The notes beneath the pieces are model-generated. The model had not been told where the DNA came from, did no database searches, and saw only the letters and a list, made by a program, of their open reading frames with translations. A program made the translations under genes and the position numbers. DNA of 64,000 nucleotides from JARRKU01 sp963675565. GTDB lineage: Bacteria; Desulfobacterota; Desulfobacteria; Desulfobacterales; Desulfosarcinaceae. How positions within the stretch are numbered: the first letter of the stretch is position 1; every line of letters starts with the position of its first letter. The stretch covers positions 372,001-436,000 of the forward strand of contig CAXXYD010000001.1 in the NCBI GenBank assembly GCA_963675565.2, given 5' to 3'. Positions 1 to 7,527 of this stretch are shown piece by piece.

Positions 1-2
1 AG

Positions 3-590
3 GTGACCCAAAACGCCTTTCGCGTCAAATCCTATCAGCCCATCAGTATCATTCCCAAAATGGTACATTTCGCAAAAAAGGCCCGGCGCGAAGGAATCCT
101 GTCATTTGAGTCCCAACTGAAAGAAATCAATGATCCGTTTTTGGTGCGCTGCATGCAAATGGCCATTGACGGGATGGAATCCGAGTCCATTGAAGAGGTG
201 CTCAATACAGAAATCATGTGGCTGGAGGAACGGCATCGTCTCGGTGCGGAAATCTACTCCACAATGGGAAATTTCGCCCCTGCCGTCGGTATGCTGGGTA
301 CGATCATCGGGCTGGTTCAAATGTTGATGCAGATGACGGATCCCACGGCGATCGGGGCTCCCATGGCCGTTGCCTTGTTGACCACCTTTTACGGTACATT
401 GTTGGCCAATCTTCTGTTTCTGCCGATTTCAGGCAAGCTGAAGGTCCGCAGCAGGCAGGAAATCCTGGCCAAACAAATGGTATTGCAGGGTATATTGTCC
501 ATTCAGGCAGGCGACAACCATCGTATTGTAGAGCAGAAACTCAAAGCATTCATTTCTCCAAAAGCACGAAGGCGCAGCACGGACAAATAG
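3..590 (+). CDS. motA: Flagellar motor stator protein MotA (5' end missing)
   Basis: Ion-channel subunit of the flagellar stator (MotA/TolQ/ExbB family), an inner-membrane protein that forms the ring around MotB. The visible part has the cytoplasmic region and the last two membrane segments, with the family signature APAVGMLGTIIGLVQML followed by ALLTTFYGTLLAN, which carry the conserved prolines/glycines of the channel. The reading frame is open to the window edge. With about 195 residues against a usual 250-290, the first membrane segments lie upstream, so the GTG at position 3 is an internal codon and not the start. It is followed after 9 bp by motB genes, as in other flagellar operons. Identification is secure; only the start is unknown. 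Confidence 0.93.
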   Translation: MTQNAFRVKSYQPISIIPKMVHFAKKARREGILSFESQLKEINDPFLVRCMQMAIDGMESESIEEVLNTEIMWLEERHRLGAEIYSTMGNFAPAVGMLGTIIGLVQMLMQMTDPTAIGAPMAVALLTTFYGTLLANLLFLPISGKLKVRSRQEILAKQMVLQGILSIQAGDNHRIVEQKLKAFISPKARRRSTDK

Positions 591-599
591 AGGGCACCC

Positions 600-1304
600 A
601 TGGCAGGTTATCCAAACACAAACCGACGCAACCCGTCTCCGGTTCCGGCTGGAGGATGGCAGATTGTATATACCGGCTTCATTCTCATTCTGCTTTGTTT
701 TTTTATTATGCTGACATCGTTTGCGTCCCTGGAACAGTCCAAAATTACACGTTTTGTCCATGCTTTTTCTAGTGCGGTGAGTGTGTTCAGTGGCGGCCGA
801 AATCTGGAAAAAGGCCGGACCATGATCAATTCGGAATCGATGATGGTTGATAAAGAAGATGCCATGGCGGAGCTGTTTAAAAAAGTCAGAATGCTGGGGC
901 GTCAAAATGACCTTCAGCAGGTGGATATCCAAAAGACCCGGCGCGGCATCATCATGACCCTGTCGGACAAACTGCTCTTTTCCAGCGGCCAGGGCGAATT
1001 GTCGGCGAAGGCCTATCCCCTACTGGATAAGATTGCAGGGATAATCACCACCATCCGAACGCGAGTGGAAATTGAAGGCCATACCGACAACGTGCCCATT
1101 CACACTCCGATTTACGCTTCCAATTGGGAGCTGTCCACGGGGCGGGCCGTCAATGTACTGCGGTATTTAACCGCCGCCGGAAAGGTGGACGCGAAACTGT
1201 TGTCTGCCGTGGGAATGGCCGAATTCCATCCTGTGGCACCAAATGACACAGGGGAAAATCGCGCCAGAAACCGGCGTGTAGAAATTATTTTCAAGGTGAA
1301 TTGA
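600..1304 (+). CDS. motB: MotB-like OmpA-family protein lacking the ion-binding aspartate
   Basis: 234 residues: a single N-terminal membrane segment (about 20-42) and a C-terminal OmpA/MotB peptidoglycan-binding domain (about 110-234) with the typical EGHTDNVPI and NRARNRRVEI motifs. MotB proteins carry an essential Asp at the start of the membrane helix (Asp32 in E. coli, in a W-x-I-x-Y-x-D-F context). Here the same context reads GWQIVYTGFI, so the Asp is replaced by Gly26 (codon GGC). The gene sits between motA and a second motB that keeps the Asp. It may be a partner subunit in a mixed stator, or a cell-wall anchor without channel function. Family membership is clear; its role is inferred. 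Confidence 0.85.
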   Translation: MAGYPNTNRRNPSPVPAGGWQIVYTGFILILLCFFIMLTSFASLEQSKITRFVHAFSSAVSVFSGGRNLEKGRTMINSESMMVDKEDAMAELFKKVRMLGRQNDLQQVDIQKTRRGIIMTLSDKLLFSSGQGELSAKAYPLLDKIAGIITTIRTRVEIEGHTDNVPIHTPIYASNWELSTGRAVNVLRYLTAAGKVDAKLLSAVGMAEFHPVAPNDTGENRARNRRVEIIFKVN

Positions 1305-1307
1305 TCC

Positions 1308-2048
1308 ATGCGATCACGGGCACAAAGACCATTTACTAATGAGGCGCAAACAGCCGGCGGGCTGAGTTGGCTGACGACGTTCAATGACATGATCACCTTG
1401 TTGATGGTTTTTTTTGTTCTGCTTTTTACCATGAGCAGCCTGGATGTCAAACGCTTCAAGACATTTCAGAATGCGCTGCAGAGCGCCATGGGCGTGATGT
1501 ACGAAGGCCGGCACGCACCGCTGGGTACCCTTTCAGATGCGTCTTCGTCCGATACGCAGATCAAAAATGAAAATGAAACCATGGCCCGGGAACAACAAAG
1601 CTTATCGGCACTTTCCGAAACACGCGGATTGGAGGCAGAGTACACCCCCAGAGGCATTCAGCTGACACTGAATGATCAACTGTTGTTCAGCTCCGGCGAC
1701 GCCGCACTGACAATTGAAGGAAAGTCCCTGCTGGGCCGGGTGGCGGCCATTATCCGTCCATTCAACCGAAATATCCGGGTGGAAGGACATACCGACAATA
1801 TCCCTATCGCTACGGTTCGTTATCCAAGCAACTGGGAGTTGTCCACTGAAAGGGCCATCGGTGTGGTCAAATACCTGATCGATCCCGGCGGGATACTGCC
1901 GAATCGGCTGTCGGCTGCCGGATATGGGGATTCAAAACCGCGTGTCCCCAACGATACCGCGGCCAATCGATCGAAAAACAGGCGGGTGGAAATTATTTTG
2001 GGGCCGGCGATTTTGGAATCCGACGCTGTTCAGAGCCCTGATCAATAA
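1308..2048 (+). CDS. motB: Flagellar motor protein MotB (second tandem copy)
   Basis: 246 residues with one N-terminal membrane helix and a C-terminal OmpA-like peptidoglycan-binding domain (EGHTDNIPI, NRSKNRRVEI). Unlike the gene just before it, the helix start reads WLTTFNDMITLLMVFF and keeps the ion-binding Asp (Asp27). It should therefore be the functional B subunit that couples ion flow through MotA to torque. It starts 3 bp after the preceding gene and is followed 13 bp later by fliL, in an unbroken motA-motB-motB-fliL-fliM order. A tandem pair of motB genes behind one motA is unusual compared with enteric bacteria. Confidence 0.92.
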   Translation: MRSRAQRPFTNEAQTAGGLSWLTTFNDMITLLMVFFVLLFTMSSLDVKRFKTFQNALQSAMGVMYEGRHAPLGTLSDASSSDTQIKNENETMAREQQSLSALSETRGLEAEYTPRGIQLTLNDQLLFSSGDAALTIEGKSLLGRVAAIIRPFNRNIRVEGHTDNIPIATVRYPSNWELSTERAIGVVKYLIDPGGILPNRLSAAGYGDSKPRVPNDTAANRSKNRRVEIILGPAILESDAVQSPDQ

Positions 2049-2061
2049 CGGAGGAATGAGA

Positions 2062-2565
2062 ATGTCCAAAAAATGGTTGATTGTCATAATCGCTGTATTT
2101 GTCCTGATGATGGGAATGATAGGGGGTGGATTTTTGCTGATGTGGAAGCAGATGTCCGCAACGGTCGCCCAGGTGCAGCAAAACGGAAATCAGGGCGACA
2201 GTCAGGAAGAAGAAGCGGCCCAACCTGAAGAAGAGGAAGTCAATATCGGCCCATTGTACAAGCTGGATACAATGATCGTCAACCTTGCCGACCACGGGGG
2301 CAAACGCTATCTGCGTGTGACCATGGAAATGGAACTGAAAGCCGGAGAAGGATCTGAAGAGGCCGAATTTACTGGTGAAATAGACAAAAGACTCCCCCAA
2401 CTCAGAGACACTATCCTGATGATTCTACCATCAAAACAGTATGCCGATATCAGCACCACCGCAGGCAAAATAGCACTTCGTGACGAGATTATTGCCAAGC
2501 TTAACAGCTTCTTGAAAAAAGGACAGATCAGCACCATCTACTTTACTGAATTTGTTGTCCAGTAA
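2062..2565 (+). CDS. fliL: Flagellar basal body-associated protein FliL
   Basis: About 167 residues: short cytoplasmic tail, one membrane helix (WLIVIIAVFVLMMGMIGGGF), an acidic Glu-rich linker, and a periplasmic FliL domain beginning near IGPLYKLDTMIVNL and ending in ISTIYFTEFVVQ, the standard FliL C-terminus. FliL sits next to the stator and supports its function. The start at 2062 is preferred because a GGAGG ribosome site (2050-2054) lies 7 bp upstream. A longer frame from 1924 would overlap motB and has no support. An in-frame ATG at 2056 is too close to the ribosome site. Confidence 0.93.
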   Translation: MSKKWLIVIIAVFVLMMGMIGGGFLLMWKQMSATVAQVQQNGNQGDSQEEEAAQPEEEEVNIGPLYKLDTMIVNLADHGGKRYLRVTMEMELKAGEGSEEAEFTGEIDKRLPQLRDTILMILPSKQYADISTTAGKIALRDEIIAKLNSFLKKGQISTIYFTEFVVQ

Positions 2566-2576
2566 CGGAACTGACA

Positions 2577-3560
2577 ATGGCTGAAAAGATTCTATCGCAG
2601 GAAGAGATCGATGCCCTCCTCAATGCCATGGACAGTGGTGAAGTCGAGATGGGGGATCAAGAAGACAAGGCCGCCAAGGCGGAAGCCAAGCCCTATGACT
2701 TGACATCGCAAAGCCTCATGCTGCGCGACCAGTTCGACGCCCTTGATGAAGTGTATGATAAATTCATTAATTTGCTCAATGCCAGCTTGGGCGGATCGCT
2801 TCAACGTGCCATAGAAGTCAAGATGGTATCCAAAGAAATCGTCAAGTTCGGTGAATTTCTTCAAGCCTTTGCCAACCCCACCGGTTTCAGTATCTACACC
2901 ATGGAGCCGTTAATCGGCTCCGCACTGCTGGCTGTGGAACCGAACCTTGGTTTTTCGCTGATTGATTGCATGTTCGGCGGCAAAGGAAAACCTATGGCTA
3001 AAATCCGAGAGTTCACGCAGATCGAAATGCGCATGCTCAACCGTTTTTATGCCGAAATTCTCGGGGAATTGGAAAACGCCTGGAAAGTCGCCTACCGAAT
3101 CAAGTTCAACCAGAAGAAAACGGAAACAAAACCGGAATTCGTCAATCTGGTCAGTCCCAATGATCTGGTGCTGGCCTTTGTGTTTTCCATCAACGGAGAG
3201 GAGTTTTCCGGCAACATACATATTTGCACGCCCTTTCTGATGCTGGAGCCCATCAAGGACAAACTGTCCTCGCGATACCTGCGGGAAAAAGACCGGGCGC
3301 ATGCCTTTCGTGATCAGCTGGCCTTTTTAATGAAAGATACCACCGTTCATATCGTGGCCGAACTGGGCCGGACCACACATACCATCGGGCAAATACTTGG
3401 ATTGGAGAAGGGGGATGTCGTCAAGCTCAATACAGGCCCTCAGGACGCGCTGGTTATGAATGTGGAAGGCGTGCCCAAGTATTTGGGAATGCCTGGTGTT
3501 GTCAAGGGCAATCGTGCAGTTCAAGTGACGGAGCTGATTCAAAAAGACGAAGGAGAATGA
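2577..3560 (+). CDS. fliM: Flagellar motor switch protein FliM
   Basis: 327 residues, the usual length. The N-terminus MAEKILSQEEIDALLNAM is the classic FliM CheY-P binding peptide. The middle CheC-like domain includes the GGKG region (FGGKGKP) and the C-terminal SpoA domain contains LGRTTHTIGQILGLEKGDVVKLN. FliM forms the middle of the C-ring and receives phosphorylated CheY to switch rotation. It lies directly between fliL and fliN, the canonical order, and is probably co-transcribed with them. Confidence 0.96.
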   Translation: MAEKILSQEEIDALLNAMDSGEVEMGDQEDKAAKAEAKPYDLTSQSLMLRDQFDALDEVYDKFINLLNASLGGSLQRAIEVKMVSKEIVKFGEFLQAFANPTGFSIYTMEPLIGSALLAVEPNLGFSLIDCMFGGKGKPMAKIREFTQIEMRMLNRFYAEILGELENAWKVAYRIKFNQKKTETKPEFVNLVSPNDLVLAFVFSINGEEFSGNIHICTPFLMLEPIKDKLSSRYLREKDRAHAFRDQLAFLMKDTTVHIVAELGRTTHTIGQILGLEKGDVVKLNTGPQDALVMNVEGVPKYLGMPGVVKGNRAVQVTELIQKDEGE

Positions 3561-3566
3561 TCTATC

Positions 3567-3980
3567 ATGTCGGGAACCGAAAATACCCGGGAGCGCCCGG
3601 GTAATGAAAACAAGCAAAGGCGCAGTGACAGGGCGGCCGTGGCGCATGCCGATGAGGGTCCACCAGAGGCCGGTTCTTATGCCTTTACTGATTTGAAAGG
3701 GCTATCCGCCGAAAATCAGCCGGCCAATCTGGATTTTATTCTGGATATTCCGTTGGATATCACGGTCCAACTGGGCCGCACCAAGATGTTGATTCACGAT
3801 TTGCTTAAACTGGGGCAGGGATCTGTGATTGAATTGACCAAACCGGCGGGTGATACGCTGGAAATAATGGCCAACAATCGCCTTATCGCTAAAGGGGACG
3901 TGGTGGTTATGAACGATAAATACGGGATTCGGCTCACTGAGGTCATCAGCCCGGTGGAACGGCTGGAGAAGCTTAAATGA
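3567..3980 (+). CDS. fliN: Flagellar motor switch protein FliN
   Basis: 137 residues: a polar, low-complexity N-terminal third and a C-terminal SpoA domain (LDFILDIPLDITVQLGRTKM through KYGIRLTEVISPVERL), the hallmark of FliN at the base of the C-ring and of the type III export apparatus. A GGAG ribosome site lies just before the ATG. The stop overlaps the start of fliO (ATGA), showing translational coupling. The N-terminal extension of about 50 residues is longer than the minimal FliN but common outside enterics. Confidence 0.95.
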   Translation: MSGTENTRERPGNENKQRRSDRAAVAHADEGPPEAGSYAFTDLKGLSAENQPANLDFILDIPLDITVQLGRTKMLIHDLLKLGQGSVIELTKPAGDTLEIMANNRLIAKGDVVVMNDKYGIRLTEVISPVERLEKLK

Positions 3981-4381
3981 ACTACTCGCCGGATTTAACC
4001 GAGGCCGCCGTTAAAATGGTGATCGCACTTGTGGTGGTGCTGGCAGTGGTTTGGGCGGTCTATCGCATCGCCAGAAAAATCATGCCAGCCGCGCGGGGCA
4101 CCGGCAGCGGAAAATTGATCCGCGTCGTGGAAAATCAATACCTGGGGATAAAAAAAAACTTACTGATGGTCCAAGTTCCCGGTGCGCTGCTTGTGCTGGG
4201 GGTAACGGCCGATAAAATCCAAATGCTGACCCGTCTGGACGATCCTGAGATCATCGCACGTATCGATACGGAAATTGACCATCCAAAGGCCACACTGAAC
4301 TTCAAATCCCAGCTACAGCGTTTAATGGGGTCAAGATACTGTGTCGGCGCACCCTTACAAAACGACCCGACTGCGGAGTAA
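3977..4381 (+). CDS. fliO: Flagellar biosynthetic protein FliO
   Basis: 134 residues with a single N-terminal membrane helix (MVIALVVVLAVVWAVYRIA) followed by a basic patch and a FliO domain (IRVVENQYLGIKKNLLMVQVPGALLVLGVT). FliO assists assembly of the FliP ring of the flagellar export gate. It overlaps the fliN stop by 4 bp and ends 3 bp before fliP, so it is in the usual fliN-fliO-fliP order. Sequence conservation in this family is low, so position and topology carry part of the call. Confidence 0.9.
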   Translation: MNYSPDLTEAAVKMVIALVVVLAVVWAVYRIARKIMPAARGTGSGKLIRVVENQYLGIKKNLLMVQVPGALLVLGVTADKIQMLTRLDDPEIIARIDTEIDHPKATLNFKSQLQRLMGSRYCVGAPLQNDPTAE

Positions 4382-4384
4382 CCC

Positions 4385-5161
4385 ATGGCCCTGAGGACAT
4401 TATCCAAGTTCAAAATTTTGCTGCTGGCCATTCTATTGCTCTGTGCGGCGCCTTCCATGGGGTGGCCCGAAACGCCGGCGGATCCAGCGGCCTTCATGAA
4501 AATCGATATGGCTCAGAGCGCAGATACGGGCAAAGTCGGCGTCGTGATGCAGATCTTTCTGCTCCTTACAGTGCTCTCGCTGGCGCCGTCCATCCTGATC
4601 ATGTTCACCTCGTTCACCCGGATCGCCATTGTTCTATCCCTGTTGCGCCAGGCTATTGGCTCGAACCAGTTGCCACCCAACCAAATCATTATCGGGCTAT
4701 CGCTTTTTTTAACCTTTTTTATCATGACCCCGGTATGGCAAACGGTAAACAAGACGGCATTGCAACCTTATATGGCCAATGAAATCTCATCCAAAGAAGC
4801 CTTGGACAAAGCCATAACGCCGGTGCGTGCGTTCATGATGGCCCAGACCCGCGAAAAAGACCTGTCCATGTTTGTGCGCGTGGCCAAATTGGAACGGCCC
4901 AAAAATAGCGATGCCGTGCCGACGCATGTGCTGATCCCGTCATTCATTATCAGTGAACTGAAGACAGCCTTCCAGATAGGCTTTATGCTGTATATCCCTT
5001 TTCTGATCATCGACATGGTTGTGGCCAGCGTGCTGCTCTCCATGGGCATGATGATGCTGCCACCGGTGATGGTTTCACTGCCGATCAAGCTGATGGTATT
5101 CGTATTGACCGACGGCTGGTACCTGATTGTTGGATCGCTGGTAAAAAGTTTCGCAAGTTAA
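4385..5161 (+). CDS. fliP: Flagellar export gate protein FliP
   Basis: 258 residues beginning with a cleavable signal peptide (KILLLAILLLCAAPSMGWP), then FliP membrane segments with the family motifs SIL.MFTSFTRI (SILIMFTSFTRIAIVLSLLR), FLTFFIMTPVW and LKTAFQIGFMLYIPFLIID. FliP forms the core pentamer of the type III export gate with FliQ and FliR. fliQ follows after 14 bp with its own GGAGG. Confidence 0.96.
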   Translation: MALRTLSKFKILLLAILLLCAAPSMGWPETPADPAAFMKIDMAQSADTGKVGVVMQIFLLLTVLSLAPSILIMFTSFTRIAIVLSLLRQAIGSNQLPPNQIIIGLSLFLTFFIMTPVWQTVNKTALQPYMANEISSKEALDKAITPVRAFMMAQTREKDLSMFVRVAKLERPKNSDAVPTHVLIPSFIISELKTAFQIGFMLYIPFLIIDMVVASVLLSMGMMMLPPVMVSLPIKLMVFVLTDGWYLIVGSLVKSFAS

Positions 5162-5175
5162 CAGGAGGTTGAATC

Positions 5176-5445
5176 ATGTCACCGGAGTTTATCACAGGTC
5201 ATTTTTTGCAAGCTATCAAAACCGCAATCATGCTGGCCGGCCCGATGTTGTGTGTCGGCCTGTTGGTAGGCATTGTGGTCAGTATGTTCCAGGCTGCCAC
5301 CCAAATCAACGAAATGACGCTGGTATTCGTTCCCAAGATGCTGGGCGTCGCACTCTCCCTGCTGGTGTTTTTTCCCTGGATGCTTCGTGTCATTACCGAT
5401 TTTACCCATAACATATTCGCCAATATGCCGATGTATTTGAAGTGA
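5176..5445 (+). CDS. fliQ: Flagellar export gate protein FliQ
   Basis: 89 residues with two membrane helices, exactly the family size. Motifs such as LLVGIVVSMFQAATQINEMT and FVPKMLGVALSLLVFFPWML are characteristic of FliQ. It is preceded by an AGGAGG ribosome site 8-9 bp from the ATG. Its stop overlaps or abuts the start of fliR, indicating coupled translation. Confidence 0.95.
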   Translation: MSPEFITGHFLQAIKTAIMLAGPMLCVGLLVGIVVSMFQAATQINEMTLVFVPKMLGVALSLLVFFPWMLRVITDFTHNIFANMPMYLK

Positions 5446-5450
5446 GTTCC

Positions 5451-6230
5451 ATGGCGCTTTTATCCTTTCCACTGGACCAGATCATCCTGTTCCTGTTTAT
5501 CCTGGTCAGGGTTAGTGCTATTTTGTTTGTGGTCCCATTTTTTTCGTCGCGCAACATGCCGATGCTGTTAAAGGTCAGCCTGGCTGTCGCTGTTGCCTGG
5601 CTGCTGTTGCCTCAGCTCGACATAACGCCCCCAGATCCGTTCAAGTCTCCGGCGGGGCTTGTGCTTGGCGTGGTGTCTGAAATTGCCATCGGGTTGATTA
5701 TCGGGATTATCGTGCAGCTTATGTTTGCCGGAATCCAGTTGGCCGGACAGATGGCCGGTTTTCAAATGGGGTTTGCCATTGCCAACGTGGTCGATCCGGC
5801 ATCAAGCCTGCAGATTCCTCTGCTTTCCCAGTTCCTGAATGTTTTTGCCCTGTTGATCTTTCTAAGCCTCAACATTCACTATTATTTTATAAAAGCGCTG
5901 GTGGACAGTTTTGAACTCATTCCCATGTGGGGTGCGCACTTTGAAGAAAACCTGTTTCACCTTATTGTCCAGATTGTGAGCGGCGCCTTTGTCATCGCCG
6001 TTAAGGTGGGAGCTCCCGTCATGGTGGCGCTTCTTCTGACCAGCGTGGCATTGGGCCTGATAGCCCGAACGGTGCCCCAAATGCAAATATTTATCGTCGC
6101 CATGCCCTTGAAAATACTGCTGGGCCTTCTTTTCCTGGGATTTTCACTGCCCTTTTGTGCCGATTTTTTAAAAACGGCGTTTGCTTCAATGGGAAACACG
6201 ATTCTGGGTTTAATACGAATATTGTCATAA
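5451..6230 (+). CDS. fliR: Flagellar export gate protein FliR
   Basis: About 259 residues, highly hydrophobic with six predicted membrane segments, matching FliR (VRVSAILFVVPFFSSRNMP near the start; GIQLAGQMAGFQMGFAIANVVDP in the middle). It completes the FliPQR export gate. The ATG at 5451 is chosen; a GTG at 5442 that overlaps the fliQ stop would add three residues and cannot be excluded. Confidence 0.94.
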   Translation: MALLSFPLDQIILFLFILVRVSAILFVVPFFSSRNMPMLLKVSLAVAVAWLLLPQLDITPPDPFKSPAGLVLGVVSEIAIGLIIGIIVQLMFAGIQLAGQMAGFQMGFAIANVVDPASSLQIPLLSQFLNVFALLIFLSLNIHYYFIKALVDSFELIPMWGAHFEENLFHLIVQIVSGAFVIAVKVGAPVMVALLLTSVALGLIARTVPQMQIFIVAMPLKILLGLLFLGFSLPFCADFLKTAFASMGNTILGLIRILS

Positions 6231-6245
6231 TATAGAGGGATTCAG

Positions 6246-7307
6246 ATGGCCGCCGGATACGACCAGGACAAAACAGAACCGGCAACACCCAAAAAGCTGG
6301 ATGACGCGCGAAAAAAAGGGCAGGTGGCCAATAGCCGCGAAGTCAGCTCGGTGATCGTGCTTCTCAGTGCTTTGATGGCCTTTTACTTCGGTGGTGGCTG
6401 GATGTTCGGTAAATTGTCGCTGATTATGACCCAAACGCTGGGCAACCTCTATTTCAAAAATTTTAAAATCGAAACCGCCCATCTCCTGCTTTGGGATCTT
6501 TTCCAGCAGATTTTTTTTCTTCTGGCCCCCTTGTTGATGGTTGTCGCCATAGGCGGCGTGCTTTCCAATGTCGCTCAGACGGGCTTTATGCTGACCGCTG
6601 AGCCATTGACGCCCAAAATTTCAAAGCTCAATCCAATCAGCGGTATCAAACGACTTTTTTCCACCCGTTCTTTGGTCGAGTCATTGAAATCCGTCATCAA
6701 GGTAATGATCATCGGTGGGGTCGCGTATTCGATGCTGCGCGGGGAAATGGATCAAATCCCGGCGCTGATCGAGCTCAATATTAACGGCATTATGAGCTTC
6801 ATGGGCAAGGCGTCTCTCAAGCTGGGCTTTTATACCTGCCTTGTACTGGTGGTACTGGCCGGCATCGACCTGATGTTCCAGCGGTGGCAGCATGAGCGCG
6901 ACTTGCGCATGTCGAAACAGGAAGTCAAAGACGAGTACAGGCAGCGGGAAGGTGATCCCATGATTCGATCACGTATCCGGGCCGTACAAAGAGAAATGGC
7001 CATGAAACGAATGATGGGTTCGGTTCCGGACGCCACTGTGGTGATCACGAACCCCACCCATCTGGCCATTGCCCTCAAGTTTGATCGATCCATGCAGGCC
7101 CCCATGGTTGTCGCCAAGGGCGCCGGTGTAATCGCACAACGCATCCGGGCCATCGCCAATGAAAACGATGTGCCCATCGTTGAGCAGAAACCCTTGGCCA
7201 GGGCGCTTTACAAGAGTGTGGATATCGGCGGCTACATTCCGGCTGAACTTTACCACGCAGTGGCCGAAATCCTGGCGTATGTCTATCGACTCAAGGGGAT
7301 GAACTGA
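6246..7307 (+). CDS. flhB: Flagellar type III secretion specificity switch protein FlhB
   Basis: 353 residues: a cytoplasmic start (DQDKTEPATPKKLDDARKKGQ), four membrane segments, and a cytoplasmic domain with the autocleavage motif Asn-Pro-Thr-His at residues 269-272 (VVITNPTHLAIALKFD), the same position as in Salmonella. Self-cleavage between Asn and Pro switches export from hook to filament substrates. It closes the motA-flhB gene run. A 220-bp gap with a promoter follows before flhA. Confidence 0.96.
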   Translation: MAAGYDQDKTEPATPKKLDDARKKGQVANSREVSSVIVLLSALMAFYFGGGWMFGKLSLIMTQTLGNLYFKNFKIETAHLLLWDLFQQIFFLLAPLLMVVAIGGVLSNVAQTGFMLTAEPLTPKISKLNPISGIKRLFSTRSLVESLKSVIKVMIIGGVAYSMLRGEMDQIPALIELNINGIMSFMGKASLKLGFYTCLVLVVLAGIDLMFQRWQHERDLRMSKQEVKDEYRQREGDPMIRSRIRAVQREMAMKRMMGSVPDATVVITNPTHLAIALKFDRSMQAPMVVAKGAGVIAQRIRAIANENDVPIVEQKPLARALYKSVDIGGYIPAELYHAVAEILAYVYRLKGMN

Positions 7308-7471
7308 TGCTGAGAAGCCGCCGCCAAGGTCGATTTATTGACTCTGAGTCCGTCTTGACCGACACGAAAAATTGACGCCGGATTCCACCTGCAGGCGCCA
7401 TGAATCCCTGCAAATTTCAAAAAATACAGAAAAACAGGCTGTTGTCATTCAACGGAGCGTATTTATAACCT

Positions 7472-7487
7472 GGGCATGGAAAATGCA
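7472..7487 (+). promoter_or_regulatory. Sigma-54-type -24/-12 promoter before flhA
   Basis: The sequence GGGCATGGAAAATGCA carries GG (7473-7474) and GC (7485-7486) separated by exactly 10 bp, and matches the sigma-54 consensus TGGCAY-G-N4-YTGCA at most positions. It lies in the 220-bp non-coding gap after flhB and about 40 bp before the flhA ATG, giving a leader near 30 nt. It would start the flhA-flhF-flhG-fliA unit. No enhancer-binding site was recognised. Confidence 0.55.
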
Positions 7488-7527
7488 CATCTACCTGCAT
7501 AACCGCTAATCACTCAATCAGGACAAT

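Noticed and set aside
429..932. 167-codon open frame on the minus strand over motA/motB
   Set aside because: It is the opposite-strand shadow of two clear motor genes, with no ribosome site and no family pattern.
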